From NCBI RefSeq assembly GCF_000788395.1, contig NZ_CP009888.1:881001-945000 (forward strand): a stretch of DNA of 64,000 nucleotides, given 5' to 3'. Positions 17,387 through 25,971 of this stretch are shown piece by piece (the first letter of the stretch is position 1; the number at the start of each line of letters is the position of its first letter). Made by a program: the position numbers and the translations under genes. This stretch comes from Pseudoalteromonas piratica. GTDB taxonomy: Bacteria; Pseudomonadota; Gammaproteobacteria; Enterobacterales; Alteromonadaceae. The notes under the pieces are model-generated. The model did not search any database, had not been told where the DNA came from, and was given only the letters and a program-made list of their open reading frames with translations.

Positions 17387-18112
17387 TTATCCTCTCGCCT
17401 CTGGGTGCGCAATAAATGGGATGCGTTTAGCAAACAGTTTAAGGGCTTGCCAATAAATGCCTGCTACAACCTTGAGTGTCATTGCTGGCGTGTTCAACCA
17501 CGTTTTAAGCATATTTGAACGATTAAATTCACAGCGTGTTAGTGCTACAGTTGCGTCAAACACTTTTTCCTCTTTATGGTTTTCAATGTGTATCAGTACT
17601 TTTTCGTTTGGCGCTTTAACACGCCAGCAATACTGCATATCTAAATCCATAAAAGGTGAAACATGAAACGTTTTATCGGTTCGCTGTTGCTTAGTTATGT
17701 CTACTAAGTAGTAATGACGTTCTAACCATGGTGTGTTTGAAACCTCAACAAGCATGGTATTGCATTCGTCATCACTGTTGTAACAAAAGAAAAAATTAGC
17801 AGGGCTGAAGTAAATACCAAAGTTTCTACATTGCCCCATAAAGATCACTTTTGTGCCATCCCAGTTACCACCTAACTGTGTAACTTTACTGGCAATACGT
17901 TGCTTTAAGTTGCCCGGTTCACCTTTCACATAATCACTCTGAAAAAAACTTATAGGGGCAAACTTTTTTAAACTAAACAAAGTACTAGTGTCAGAAACTA
18001 AGTCTAGCTCATTTAAATCTAATGCAAGCATATACATGTTATAGCTAAAAGAATGTGGCTTGGGTGAAAAACGACGGTGCCTTACTTGGCCACGGTAAAT
18101 GCCACTATTCAT
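17387..18112 (-). CDS. DUF1365-domain protein
   Basis: 241 residues. The opening S-G-I-Y-R-G-Q-V-R-H-R-R-F-S-P-K-P-H-S-F is the recognised start of DUF1365 proteins, followed by N-F-G-I-Y-F-S-P-A-N-F-F-F-C-Y. The biochemical role is not established. The gene is consistently encoded between an FAD oxidoreductase and a cfa-like methyltransferase, as here with 2-bp gaps on both sides, which argues for a joint step in acyl-chain modification. Confidence 0.85.
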   Translation of the reverse strand: MNSGIYRGQVRHRRFSPKPHSFSYNMYMLALDLNELDLVSDTSTLFSLKKFAPISFFQSDYVKGEPGNLKQRIASKVTQLGGNWDGTKVIFMGQCRNFGIYFSPANFFFCYNSDDECNTMLVEVSNTPWLERHYYLVDITKQQRTDKTFHVSPFMDLDMQYCWRVKAPNEKVLIHIENHKEEKVFDATVALTRCEFNRSNMLKTWLNTPAMTLKVVAGIYWQALKLFAKRIPFIAHPEARG

Positions 18113-18114
18113 AG

Positions 18115-19365
18115 TTATAACTCACAACCGAAACGCTTGGCGACATCTAACGCACTGCGCACACCATCTTCATGAAAACCGTTGTACCAGTATGCCCCGC
18201 AAAAATGCGTGTTATTTTGACCGCAAATAGTGTCACGTTGTTGTTGGGCCGCCATGCTTTGCTTATTAAACACCGGGTGGTGATAGATAAACGAACGTAA
18301 AATTTTACTCTTTTCGATTTGATCAGTTTGATTAAGCGTGACACAGAATGTTGTATCTGTTCTAAGACCTTGCAGTATGTTCATATTGTAGGTAACCGCA
18401 GCAGGTCGGGGATTATTACTGTCTAATCGGTAGTTCCAACTAGCCCAAGCCAGTTTACGTTTTGGCAGCATGTTTATATCAGTGTGAAGCACAACTTCAT
18501 TTTCACTGTAAGGAATGTTACCTAGAACGGACTTTTCTTGTTCATTTGCATCACCAAGTAACATTAAAGCTTGATCTGAATGGCATGCGAAAACTACTTC
18601 GTCAAACAGCTCTACGCTACCATCGGCAAACTCTAACGAGACGCCGTTGTCGTTTCGAGTGACTTGCTTTATATCACTGTTGAGTCGAATTTTATCCGCA
18701 AAATGGCGCGTTAAGGGTTTAACGTATTCACGAGAGCCACCTTTAATTACATGCCATTGTGGTCTGTCACTAATGTTTAATAAGCCATGGTTATAGAAAA
18801 AGCGAACAAAAAACTTGAGTTCAAAATCACGCATCTCTTGTAAGCTGGTGGACCAAATAGCCGCTCCCATAGGTAAGATATAGTGCTGACAAAAGAAATC
18901 ATTAAAAGCATGGGTATCTAAAAAATCGCCCAGAGTGAGCGAAGGATCAATGTCGGTTTGATGTAACTGCTTACACAGTTTATTGAATCGGAGAATGTCT
19001 TTAATTAAAAACCAAAAACTAGGTTTTAACAGGTTAGAACGCTGTGCAAATAGGGAATTGAGGCCATGGCCATTGTACTCCATTTGACTTTGCACATTAT
19101 GAACACTAAAACTCATTTCGGTGTCTTTGTATGCAACGCCAATTTGCGATAACAGCTTTAAAAAGTTTGGGTAAGTCTTGTTATTACAAACAATAAAGCC
19201 TGTGTCTATAGCGTGTTTTTCGCCATTGTACTCAATATCGACGGTAGCGGTGTGACCACCAATATAATCATTTTTCTCAAAAAGGGTGATTTCGTATTTT
19301 TTTGATAGTAAGTAAGCGCAGGTAAGTCCAGAGATACCGCTGCCAATAATGGCTATTCTTTTCAT
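18115..19365 (-). CDS. FAD-dependent oxidoreductase (amine oxidase/desaturase-like)
   Basis: 416 residues. The FAD-binding Rossmann motif I-G-S-G-I-S-G-L-T-C-A is at residues 7-17, followed by the acidic end of the second strand (F-E-K-N) and G-G-H-T. This is the NAD(P)-binding/flavin amine-oxidase-like group associated with cfa and DUF1365. Because of its partners, a redox step on membrane acyl chains is likely. It overlaps the SDR gene by 4 bp and is 2 bp before DUF1365. Confidence 0.82.
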   Translation of the reverse strand: MKRIAIIGSGISGLTCAYLLSKKYEITLFEKNDYIGGHTATVDIEYNGEKHAIDTGFIVCNNKTYPNFLKLLSQIGVAYKDTEMSFSVHNVQSQMEYNGHGLNSLFAQRSNLLKPSFWFLIKDILRFNKLCKQLHQTDIDPSLTLGDFLDTHAFNDFFCQHYILPMGAAIWSTSLQEMRDFELKFFVRFFYNHGLLNISDRPQWHVIKGGSREYVKPLTRHFADKIRLNSDIKQVTRNDNGVSLEFADGSVELFDEVVFACHSDQALMLLGDANEQEKSVLGNIPYSENEVVLHTDINMLPKRKLAWASWNYRLDSNNPRPAAVTYNMNILQGLRTDTTFCVTLNQTDQIEKSKILRSFIYHHPVFNKQSMAAQQQRDTICGQNNTHFCGAYWYNGFHEDGVRSALDVAKRFGCEL

Positions 19366-20087
19366 TCTTTAATCATCCTTATTGCGAGTTTGCGCCATAT
19401 AAAAAAGGGTAAAAGTGCAAATGTTTTAAGCACTAAAGTAAATCTTCTTGGAAAATGAATATCATAACGTTTTTGCTTCATACCAAGATAAATAGCTTGT
19501 GCAGCTTGAACACTGGTGATGCGACTAGGCATCGGAAAATCATTTTTATCCGTTAATGGGGTTTCAACAAACCCCGGGTGAATACAACTCACACCAATAT
19601 TATTGCTCGCTAAATCGATACTTAGGGTTTTAGCAAGGTAGCTAACGCCCGCTTTTGATGCGCCATAAGCTTCGGCACGCGTTAGGGGAACATAAACTGC
19701 ACTTGAGCTCATTAATCCTAACTGACCACCTGAGTTTAACTGAGGCAACCAAGCTTCTAAACAATAACCTACTGAAATAAGGTTAGTATTAATTACTCTT
19801 GCAAACAAATCGCCATCAAATTGCTTGGCATTATCAATATACTCACAGGTACCTGCATTGAGAATAATGTGATCAAGTTTTACGTTTTTGTCCAATGCGC
19901 CAAAAATAGCGGCTTTGTCATTTAAGTCGAACGCGAGTGGCGTGATTTGGCTATGCTGTTGCGATAAAGCAGTCAATTTTTCTTGGTTCCTGCCACAGGC
20001 ATAAACACAAAAGCCTTGTTCTGCGTAATATTTTGCTAACGACTCACCAATGCCAGAGGACGCCCCTGTGATTAGAACCGTATTCAT
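19362..20087 (-). CDS. Short-chain dehydrogenase/reductase
   Basis: 241 residues. The NAD(P)-binding motif T-G-A-S-S-G-I-G (residues 6-13), N-A-G (about 79-81), catalytic Ser in M-S-S-S-A and Y-G-A-S-K (Tyr and Lys) are all present. The substrate is unknown. The start overlaps the stop of the NTF2-like gene by 4 bp and its own stop overlaps the FAD oxidoreductase start, so these genes are translationally coupled. Confidence 0.88.
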   Translation of the reverse strand: MNTVLITGASSGIGESLAKYYAEQGFCVYACGRNQEKLTALSQQHSQITPLAFDLNDKAAIFGALDKNVKLDHIILNAGTCEYIDNAKQFDGDLFARVINTNLISVGYCLEAWLPQLNSGGQLGLMSSSAVYVPLTRAEAYGASKAGVSYLAKTLSIDLASNNIGVSCIHPGFVETPLTDKNDFPMPSRITSVQAAQAIYLGMKQKRYDIHFPRRFTLVLKTFALLPFFIWRKLAIRMIKE

Positions 20088-20515
20088 GCTGTTGCCCGCT
20101 TTTTAACAAGGTTAATAAGTCCACCTAACACAGGAATGTGTTGATAGAGCATGTCTGCGGCATTGAAGTAGTCGCGATGGAGTATCACTTTATTATCTTG
20201 ATATTCAAGAAAGCTGTTACCTTCAAATGACACTTCTTTGCCTGATTTTATTTTGCTATGGGAAAAATACATGGTCCAGTAAAGGCTTACAGCATTGTCT
20301 TGTTGTAGCACTCTCGTTACTTCAAATCGGCCTGCATCTAAATTCTCATAGAGGTTAGAAAAATATTTGGTAAGCGCAGATAAACCTTCAATTCGATGAA
20401 GCGGATCAATAAATACAACATCTTGATGATAGATATCCTCAAGTAAATCTAAGTTGGACTTGTCCAACTTATTATACATAGCTAAAAAATCATCAATATG
20501 TTGCGTGTTACTCAT
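20084..20515 (-). CDS. NTF2/SnoaL-like small protein
   Basis: 143 residues. The pattern (helix with D-D-F-L-A-M-Y-N-K-L-D, then D-V-V-F-I-D-P-L-H-R-I-E-G and L-Y-W-T-M-Y-F) is that of NTF2/SnoaL-fold proteins, which form a cone-shaped pocket and may be isomerases, hydrolases or binding proteins. It overlaps phrB by 8 bp and the SDR gene by 4 bp. Its substrate in this operon is unknown. Confidence 0.8.
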   Translation of the reverse strand: MSNTQHIDDFLAMYNKLDKSNLDLLEDIYHQDVVFIDPLHRIEGLSALTKYFSNLYENLDAGRFEVTRVLQQDNAVSLYWTMYFSHSKIKSGKEVSFEGNSFLEYQDNKVILHRDYFNAADMLYQHIPVLGGLINLVKKRATA

Positions 20516-21911
20516 CTCGGTTTAACTCTTTTTGGTAATAATCAAGCGCCTGAAGGCGCGCTTCTTTTAGATCGACAATTTGTGGCCAGTAAGAGTTATC
20601 ACCAAATGAGTCTAAGTATGTTTGTGGCTGGTGAATATATTTTACTGGTACATTTTCAAGTTCAGGTAAGAATTTACGGATAAAACTGCCGTCAGGATCA
20701 AACTTCTCACTTTGAGTTAAAGGATTGAAAATTCGGAAGTAAGGTTGTGCATCACAACCTGTACCAGCAGCCCATTGCCAGCCACCACTATTTGCAGCCA
20801 GATCTCCATCAATCAAGTGCTGCATAAAATAGGCTTCACCCAAGCGCCAATCTACTAATAAATGCTTGGTTAGAAAACTTGCTACTATCATGCGCAAGCG
20901 GTTGTGCATCCAACCCGTTTGCTTAAGTTGACGCATCGCAGCATCGATAATTGGAAATCCTGTTTTCGCCTCACACCAAGCGGTAAATTTAGCTTGGTCA
21001 TTTGGCCAGTTAAAGCCTTCAAACTTGCTTTGAAAGTCGTGTAATTTGTTTAATTCAGGAAATGACAGCAACAAGTTGCGATAAAACTCTCGCCAAATCA
21101 GTTCGTTTAGCCAAGTAAAAATAGGGGCTTTAATGTCTTCTAAAATGTATGGGTAGTGAGAAAGTAAATCGTAAACCAACCTCTTAGGGCTAATTGCGCC
21201 AATAGTTAGGTATGGTGAGATACCGCTGGTGCCTTTAATTGCTGGCACATCCCGATCGCGGGCGTAGTCGATAACTTTATCATTTAGAAAGCGAGGTAAT
21301 ACGTGTTGCATAAATTCATGCGCGAGAGGCCATTTACTTGAGTCTTGCTTTTCATACTTGAGCGAAAACTGGCTCTGCTTTGTTAACTCGTTTGAAGGCA
21401 CCGTGATAGCAGCAAGATAACGTTGTTCAAAACCATGCTGCTTGAGTACATTTATCCACGCTTTTTTGAAGGGCGTAAAAACTTTAAACATTTCATTTTG
21501 TTTATTGAGCACTGAACCATAAGGCAAAATGGTGTCAGCATCGTAAAGCGTGAAGTTAACTTGTTGTGCAATTTTGTTGTCACGTATTTTTTCGCGTAAC
21601 TCTGGCTCGCTATTAGCCACCACGGATGTGATGTTATTTTCTTGACAAAACTCTGATAATTGGGAGATTTGCTGATCAAACGTATCGCACTCAATAAAGC
21701 TCACTTTAATTCCGAGTTTGGTAAGTTGATCGCTAAACCAATTTAAGTGTCGTTCAATAAAATCGATTTGAATGCCGGAGTGATTGTGTTCTCGCCAGGT
21801 ATCGTATGCGGTAATAAACACCGCATGCTGACAATTTTGTTGAAGTGCATAAAATAAAGCGGGATTGTCGTCTAAACGAAAATCCCGTCGAATCCAATAA
21901 ACTGTACTCAT
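20508..21911 (-). CDS. phrB: Deoxyribodipyrimidine photolyase (class I CPD type)
   Basis: 467 residues. The N-terminal antenna-binding domain begins V-Y-W-I-R-R-D-F-R-L-D-D-N-P-A. The FAD domain contains H-N-R-L-R-M-I-V-A-S-F and D-G-D-L-A-A-N-S-G-G-W-Q-W, diagnostic of class I CPD photolyases. It repairs UV-made cyclobutane pyrimidine dimers using blue light. Its place in an ECF/ChrR operon links DNA repair to light stress, as phrA is in the Rhodobacter sigma-E regulon. Spacing to the YbgA-like gene is zero. Confidence 0.95.
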   Translation of the reverse strand: MSTVYWIRRDFRLDDNPALFYALQQNCQHAVFITAYDTWREHNHSGIQIDFIERHLNWFSDQLTKLGIKVSFIECDTFDQQISQLSEFCQENNITSVVANSEPELREKIRDNKIAQQVNFTLYDADTILPYGSVLNKQNEMFKVFTPFKKAWINVLKQHGFEQRYLAAITVPSNELTKQSQFSLKYEKQDSSKWPLAHEFMQHVLPRFLNDKVIDYARDRDVPAIKGTSGISPYLTIGAISPKRLVYDLLSHYPYILEDIKAPIFTWLNELIWREFYRNLLLSFPELNKLHDFQSKFEGFNWPNDQAKFTAWCEAKTGFPIIDAAMRQLKQTGWMHNRLRMIVASFLTKHLLVDWRLGEAYFMQHLIDGDLAANSGGWQWAAGTGCDAQPYFRIFNPLTQSEKFDPDGSFIRKFLPELENVPVKYIHQPQTYLDSFGDNSYWPQIVDLKEARLQALDYYQKELNRDE

Positions 21912-22868
21912 TTAAAGTCCGTATCTGAGCCTTAAATCTTTCGGATAAGGGTCTAAGTAAGCTTGATTAGCTAAGTATTCGTTAGGGTAGTTTTGTAAAT
22001 GGTGGTTGATTAACGTTAACGGCACCATTAATGGCACTAAACCATCGTGATAGGCGATGATATTTTCGCTTAGCTCTTGCTTGTTTTGTTTAGTTAAGTG
22101 CTTTTTAAAATAGCCCTGCAAGTGTTGTAAGGTATTTGTATGGTTTTTACGTGAAGCTGGCTTTTTGAGTGCTTGCATTAGCATCGATATATATTGTTCA
22201 GCTAACTCTTCAATCGGTAAATCATGCTTTTCACCAAGTAAGTTACCAAGTGCTTTGTAAGCAGCCACATTATGGCTCATTACTAGATATTTTTGCTGGC
22301 TGTGAAAAGTGGTTAGTTTGTGTTTTGAAAGCCCTGAAGCAACCAAGTTTTGCCACTTTTTGTAAGTAAACACGCGCAATACGAAGTTTTCGCGAAGGTG
22401 AGGGTCATTTAAGCGACCATTTTCTTCACATGGTAAATTGGGGTTAAGCGCCATTACTTGCTTAGCAAACAATCCAACACCATCGTGCTCACACCCTTTA
22501 CCGTGGTCGTAATAAACTTTAACACGTTCCATGCCACAACTTGGACTGCCTTTCATGAATACAAAGCCACTTAAATTAGCCATTTTACTCGCTGCTTTCG
22601 TAGCGTAATCATTCATTTTGTCAGTGACGTCCATAGAGCCATCAGGGCGAGAGACATGGATCATGTCTTCGCGTTTTATTTGTCTAATGGTAGGTCGTGG
22701 TATCGGCAGTCCAACAGCGACTTCAGGGCAGAATTTTTGGTACTCAACAAATTTGCCAAGCTGATTTACGCAAAAGTCAGACTTTTTATGGCTTTTATCA
22801 AAGCGAACCTGATCGCCAGTTAAGCAGGCGCTTATACCTAGAACAATTTTATCCTTATCTGCAGTCAT
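21912..22868 (-). CDS. YbgA-like DUF523-DUF1722 protein
   Basis: 318 residues. Residues about 8-160 form DUF523, with L-G-I-S-A-C-L-T-G at the start and G-S-P-S-C-G in the middle, whose cysteines may bind a metal or cluster. Residues about 190-305 form DUF1722, with S-H-N-V-A-A-Y-K-A-L-G. The same two-domain protein (YbgA) sits beside phrB in E. coli, so an involvement in UV response is suspected, though activity is not known. It is directly followed by phrB. Confidence 0.85.
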   Translation of the reverse strand: MTADKDKIVLGISACLTGDQVRFDKSHKKSDFCVNQLGKFVEYQKFCPEVAVGLPIPRPTIRQIKREDMIHVSRPDGSMDVTDKMNDYATKAASKMANLSGFVFMKGSPSCGMERVKVYYDHGKGCEHDGVGLFAKQVMALNPNLPCEENGRLNDPHLRENFVLRVFTYKKWQNLVASGLSKHKLTTFHSQQKYLVMSHNVAAYKALGNLLGEKHDLPIEELAEQYISMLMQALKKPASRKNHTNTLQHLQGYFKKHLTKQNKQELSENIIAYHDGLVPLMVPLTLINHHLQNYPNEYLANQAYLDPYPKDLRLRYGL

Positions 22869-22876
22869 GCTCCCTC

Positions 22877-23545
22877 CTAGTAAATAAATTTACCAATAGG
22901 ATTAAGTAATTTGCTCAATCCTTGCGTGAAGTGCAAAGAGTCACTTGAAACGGTTAAACACAAGCAACCATGTTCAGTTATTGGGTTGTGAGTATGTTTA
23001 CCATCCAACCAAATAAAGTCACCTTTAGTGTACTCGCCCATTTCGTCTTTAAAACTACCATCTAATAATAGTGTAATTTCAAAGCCATTGTGAGTATGTT
23101 CTGGTACTGAGCCGTCAGCGTCAATATGGAGTAAACTTGTGTGCAAATTAGCATCATCGAGTGCTACTCGCGAACGAGAAAGCTTTCCAAGGCTGGCCCA
23201 ACTACTTAAGTCCAAATTGCGCAGTACCTGCGGTAAGTAATAGTTATCTTGGTTTAGTGTAACTTCTAGCGGCTCTGCAACCGAAATCTCGTCGATACCA
23301 TCATCGAGCGTGATATCATCAATCATGCTGGCAAAATCAACTTCCAAAAGGTCAGTTTGTTCGAAATCTTCTTCATGTGTGTAAGTAAATGCCTCTTTAG
23401 CAACTTTTGTTGTAAGTGCTTCAACTTGTTGCTGGCAATGAGGGCATAACTCGATATGTGCAGCAATAATCACGGAAATTGCTGCTGGTAATTCACCTGC
23501 ACAATAGGTCTTGAGCAGTGAAAGTTGTGGGTGATGCTTAATCAT
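22877..23545 (-). CDS. chrR: ChrR-family anti-sigma factor with C-terminal cupin domain
   Basis: 222 residues. The N-terminal zinc anti-sigma domain has His5, His30, Cys34 and Cys37 (H-I-E-L-C-P-H-C), matching the four ligands of Rhodobacter ChrR. The cupin domain (about 115-205) keeps a second metal site: His150, His152, Glu156 and His184/His186. Established knowledge: ChrR holds its ECF sigma factor inactive until singlet oxygen or organic peroxides trigger release. It overlaps the sigma factor gene by 8 bp, consistent with coupled synthesis of the pair. Confidence 0.92.
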   Translation of the reverse strand: MIKHHPQLSLLKTYCAGELPAAISVIIAAHIELCPHCQQQVEALTTKVAKEAFTYTHEEDFEQTDLLEVDFASMIDDITLDDGIDEISVAEPLEVTLNQDNYYLPQVLRNLDLSSWASLGKLSRSRVALDDANLHTSLLHIDADGSVPEHTHNGFEITLLLDGSFKDEMGEYTKGDFIWLDGKHTHNPITEHGCLCLTVSSDSLHFTQGLSKLLNPIGKFIY

Positions 23546-24167
23546 TGTCTGCTCCTATGTGCTGTCTCAATTTAGTCAATGCTAAACGCAAGCGCGATTT
23601 AACGGTGCCAAGTGGTATATTTAAATTTTTCGCAAGCTGTTCTTGGGATAAGTCTTGAAAGTAGACTCCCTGTACGATTTGTTTTTGATTGTCAGGCAAA
23701 CGATTCAAATAACGAGCAATTTGTTTGTCCATCAAGTGATCAGCAAATACATGTTCGTCTGAATTTTGCGCTTCTGCGAGAGGCCAAATATCATCACTTA
23801 ATGTGTCTTCATGATTAGCTTGAATCTTTCTTAACATATCAAAACTAATATTACGCATCACCGTGTAAACCCATGTAGTGGCAGCACCTTTCTCTGAGTT
23901 GTAGAGATGCGCTTTACGCCATACATTGGTCATTGTTTCTTGAAGCAACTCAGATGCCATCGCCGGGTTGTTGAATTGCTTACGACCAAACCCCATTATC
24001 TTGGGTGAAAACCACTTGAAGAGGTTTGCAAATGCCCGTTTATCACGCTTATCAGCTATATCAATAAGCCAGCTTGATAACGTTTTACTGTCTATTTCTT
24101 TCCCATCTAAACTTGCATTATGCTTCATTGAAGATCGGTTACTGTTCGTTGTTGTTGATATCATCAT
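23538..24167 (-). CDS. ECF RNA polymerase sigma factor (ECF11 / photooxidative stress type)
   Basis: 209 residues. Sigma region 2 covers about 33-100 (N-L-F-K-W-F-S-P-K through A-T-T-W-V-Y-T-V-M-R-N), and region 4 covers about 145-200 with L-S-Q-E-Q-L-A-K-N-L-N-I-P-L-G-T-V-K-S-R. It heads the operon and is followed by a ChrR partner, which places it with Rhodobacter sigma-E. An in-frame ATG 39 bases inside is an alternative start; neither has a clear ribosome site. Transcription probably starts at the ECF promoter 25-30 bp upstream, giving autoregulation. Confidence 0.92.
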   Translation of the reverse strand: MMISTTTNSNRSSMKHNASLDGKEIDSKTLSSWLIDIADKRDKRAFANLFKWFSPKIMGFGRKQFNNPAMASELLQETMTNVWRKAHLYNSEKGAATTWVYTVMRNISFDMLRKIQANHEDTLSDDIWPLAEAQNSDEHVFADHLMDKQIARYLNRLPDNQKQIVQGVYFQDLSQEQLAKNLNIPLGTVKSRLRLALTKLRQHIGADND

Positions 24168-24198
24168 AGCGCTCTGACAATAAAATCCTAGTAGCCAT

Positions 24199-24224
24199 TA
24201 CGATAGGTTGATAAAAAGCGATCA
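24199..24224 (-). promoter_or_regulatory. ECF11-like promoter of the sigma/chrR/phr/cfa operon
   Basis: On the minus strand TGATCG (24224-24219) is followed after 16 bases by CGTA (24202-24199). This fits the TGATC(C) and CGTA elements described for promoters of ChrR-controlled ECF sigma factors. It sits about 32 bp in front of the sigma gene and just beyond the stop of the LON-domain gene, so it would drive the whole 12-gene operon in a feedback loop. Confidence 0.6.
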
Positions 24225-24226
24225 TT

Positions 24227-24781
24227 TTATTGACCTAAAATAATCACTTTTAAAAAATCCTCAGCATTTGCGAAGCTATCTTCTTTAGTGAATAACTGTT
24301 TTTTCTCAAACGACAGTGGCAATATTTCTAAAAAGCGAGCACATACCCAGTTAATATCATCAAATTTAGGCTCTGGGTAAAGAGCAGCTTGGTCTGGGTA
24401 TTCTTCGTAAACATGCATTAGTTTTTCGGCAAGCAAGGTGTGATGAGGCAACAAGTCTTGCGGTGGCCAATGAGGTATTTCAGTGCAATCAGCAAATCGA
24501 AGTTGATCATCGTCCATAGTTACATTTTCTATACTAACTAAGCTTTTCGCCTTGATATCAATGTTTAACAACTCGCCTTCCTGACTGAAATTTATAATGT
24601 CTACCCAGGCTCCCCAGGCTGGTACATTTAATTCAGCGTTGTGATCAAATACGCATAACACAAAACCATTCTGCTGGCAGGCAATTGACACCATTTTAAG
24701 ATAGCGCGGCTCAAAAATACGCAGCCGTGTTACACCATCAGGTAGCAAAAAGATTGGTAATGGAAATACTGGTAAATTCAT
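24227..24781 (-). CDS. LON peptidase substrate-binding domain protein
   Basis: 184 residues. The opening N-L-P-V-F-P-L-P-I-F-L-L-P-D-G and L-R-I-F-E-P-R-Y-L-K-M are the signature of the Lon N-terminal (LAN) domain. No ATPase or protease domain follows, so it is a stand-alone substrate-binding-domain protein, common in gammaproteobacteria and without known function. It is upstream of the ECF sigma gene on the same strand, but the sigma gene has its own promoter. Confidence 0.82.
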   Translation of the reverse strand: MNLPVFPLPIFLLPDGVTRLRIFEPRYLKMVSIACQQNGFVLCVFDHNAELNVPAWGAWVDIINFSQEGELLNIDIKAKSLVSIENVTMDDDQLRFADCTEIPHWPPQDLLPHHTLLAEKLMHVYEEYPDQAALYPEPKFDDINWVCARFLEILPLSFEKKQLFTKEDSFANAEDFLKVIILGQ

Positions 24782-24858
24782 AAGTAGCTTATTTTGAACA
24801 ACATAATATCCTTATACGTATTGATGCTAAAAAAGATCCATCCATTAGGAGATACACT

Positions 24859-25695
24859 TTGTCTTGGTTGTTTTTGTTGTTAGCAAGTTTCGCATGGGTA
24901 CTCTTTGATATTTGCCGAAAGCGGTTAGTTGAAACGCATCATCCTTTGTTTGTTGGCCTAATATTTAGTCTTATGACCTTGCCAATTTACTTAACGTATT
25001 GGTTTGTTTCTGACGCACAATTTCCTAAAGAAAGCAGTTATTTCGGTTTAGCGAGTATCAGCGGCGTATTGGCTGCAATCGGTGCCGTGTCGTTTATTGC
25101 GGCGCTTGGTCGTGGGCGCTTCTCTTTGCTAGTACCTGTTTTGTCGCTTACGCCGTTAGTTGCAGCGATTATTAATGCATTGCTTTTTTCGGTAGTACTT
25201 TCTTGGTTAGCATATTTATTAATTGCTGTCTGTGTTTTTGCTACCTTCCAATTGCTTGGTAATGGCTTTAGGGTAACGGAGCCTGGTGCAGGCTTGATGT
25301 TGTTAACTACATTAAGTTGGGGGGCGTGTATTTGTATCGATCAATATGCTTTGCAGTTTACGCATGTTAGTTTTCATGCACTTTGGGTTAATATTGTGAT
25401 GGTATGCATATTATCAATAGCACTTTTATTTAACCGTACCGCTGTTGAATTTCCTAAAGTATATAATCGCTTCTGGCTGTTTGGGTTAATAGGCTTTTCA
25501 GCTGCGGTTTTGCTGCAATTTAATGCTTTAAGATTTCTAGATGCGAGTACTGTTGAGGCAGTAAAACGCGCGATCAGCATTTTATCTGCAATGCTCATTG
25601 GTCGTATTATTTTCGGAGAACATTTGGCACGACACCATTATTTTTTTGGGGTGGTTATCATTTTATCTGTGCTGGCATTTAGTCAATTAAATTAA
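24859..25695 (+). CDS. EamA/DMT-superfamily membrane transporter
   Basis: 278 residues from a TTG start, chosen because TAGGAG lies seven bases upstream and no ATG fits. About ten hydrophobic helices form two EamA-type halves, each near 135 residues, with the second half ending in F-G-E-H-L-A-R-H-H-Y-F-F-G-V, the usual last EamA hairpin. Such proteins export or import small metabolites; the substrate cannot be predicted. Confidence 0.85.
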   Translation: MSWLFLLLASFAWVLFDICRKRLVETHHPLFVGLIFSLMTLPIYLTYWFVSDAQFPKESSYFGLASISGVLAAIGAVSFIAALGRGRFSLLVPVLSLTPLVAAIINALLFSVVLSWLAYLLIAVCVFATFQLLGNGFRVTEPGAGLMLLTTLSWGACICIDQYALQFTHVSFHALWVNIVMVCILSIALLFNRTAVEFPKVYNRFWLFGLIGFSAAVLLQFNALRFLDASTVEAVKRAISILSAMLIGRIIFGEHLARHHYFFGVVIILSVLAFSQLN

Positions 25696-25731
25696 TAACT
25701 TAAAATTATTGTAAAAATTTAATTAGTTTTT

Positions 25732-25763
25732 TTGAACTTTGTGTTGTTCCCTCAGTCTATAAA
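25732..25763 (+). promoter_or_regulatory. Candidate sigma-70 promoter of a small RNA
   Basis: TTGAAC (25732-25737) is followed by TCTATA (25756-25761, 18-base spacer) running into TATAAA. Transcription would start near 25767, at the left edge of a run of hairpins that ends in a terminator. Confidence 0.4.
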
Positions 25764-25766
25764 AGT

Positions 25767-25852
25767 ACAAGAACTCGTTTCTTGTAGATATTTCCCTGAC
25801 GCATTAGTTGTTAATAATGCACTTTCGGCTCCCACCTTGGTGAGCCTTTTTT
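25767..25852 (+). ncRNA. Candidate structured small RNA of about 86 nt
   Basis: Three stems follow one another: TACAAGAA/TTCTTGTA (25766-25786, 8 bp), GCATTA/TAATGC (25801-25820, 6 bp), and GGCTC..ACC/GGT..GAGCC (25827-25846), which ends in six T residues. A promoter-like element precedes it. The last stem could instead be only the terminator of the transporter gene 130 bp upstream. I do not recognise an RNA family. Confidence 0.42.
25826..25852 (+). terminator. Intrinsic terminator (end of candidate sRNA or of the EamA transcript)
   Basis: GGCTC (with bulge) and ACC pair with GGT and GAGCC, followed by TTTTTT. It lies 131 bp after the EamA stop. Confidence 0.6.
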
Positions 25853-25971
25853 ATGCGTTGATTTCCTCGTTGGAGCATCACTTTCAAACTTCATTTCGCA
25901 AACAAATTTTTAAAATTCTAGGCAAAATTCTTTTTTATTTCCTATATTTGAAAATACTTAATAAAGCGTAA

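Noticed and set aside
25732-25971. 79-residue open frame on the plus strand
   Set aside because: No ribosome site, poor composition, and it runs across three hairpins and a terminator.
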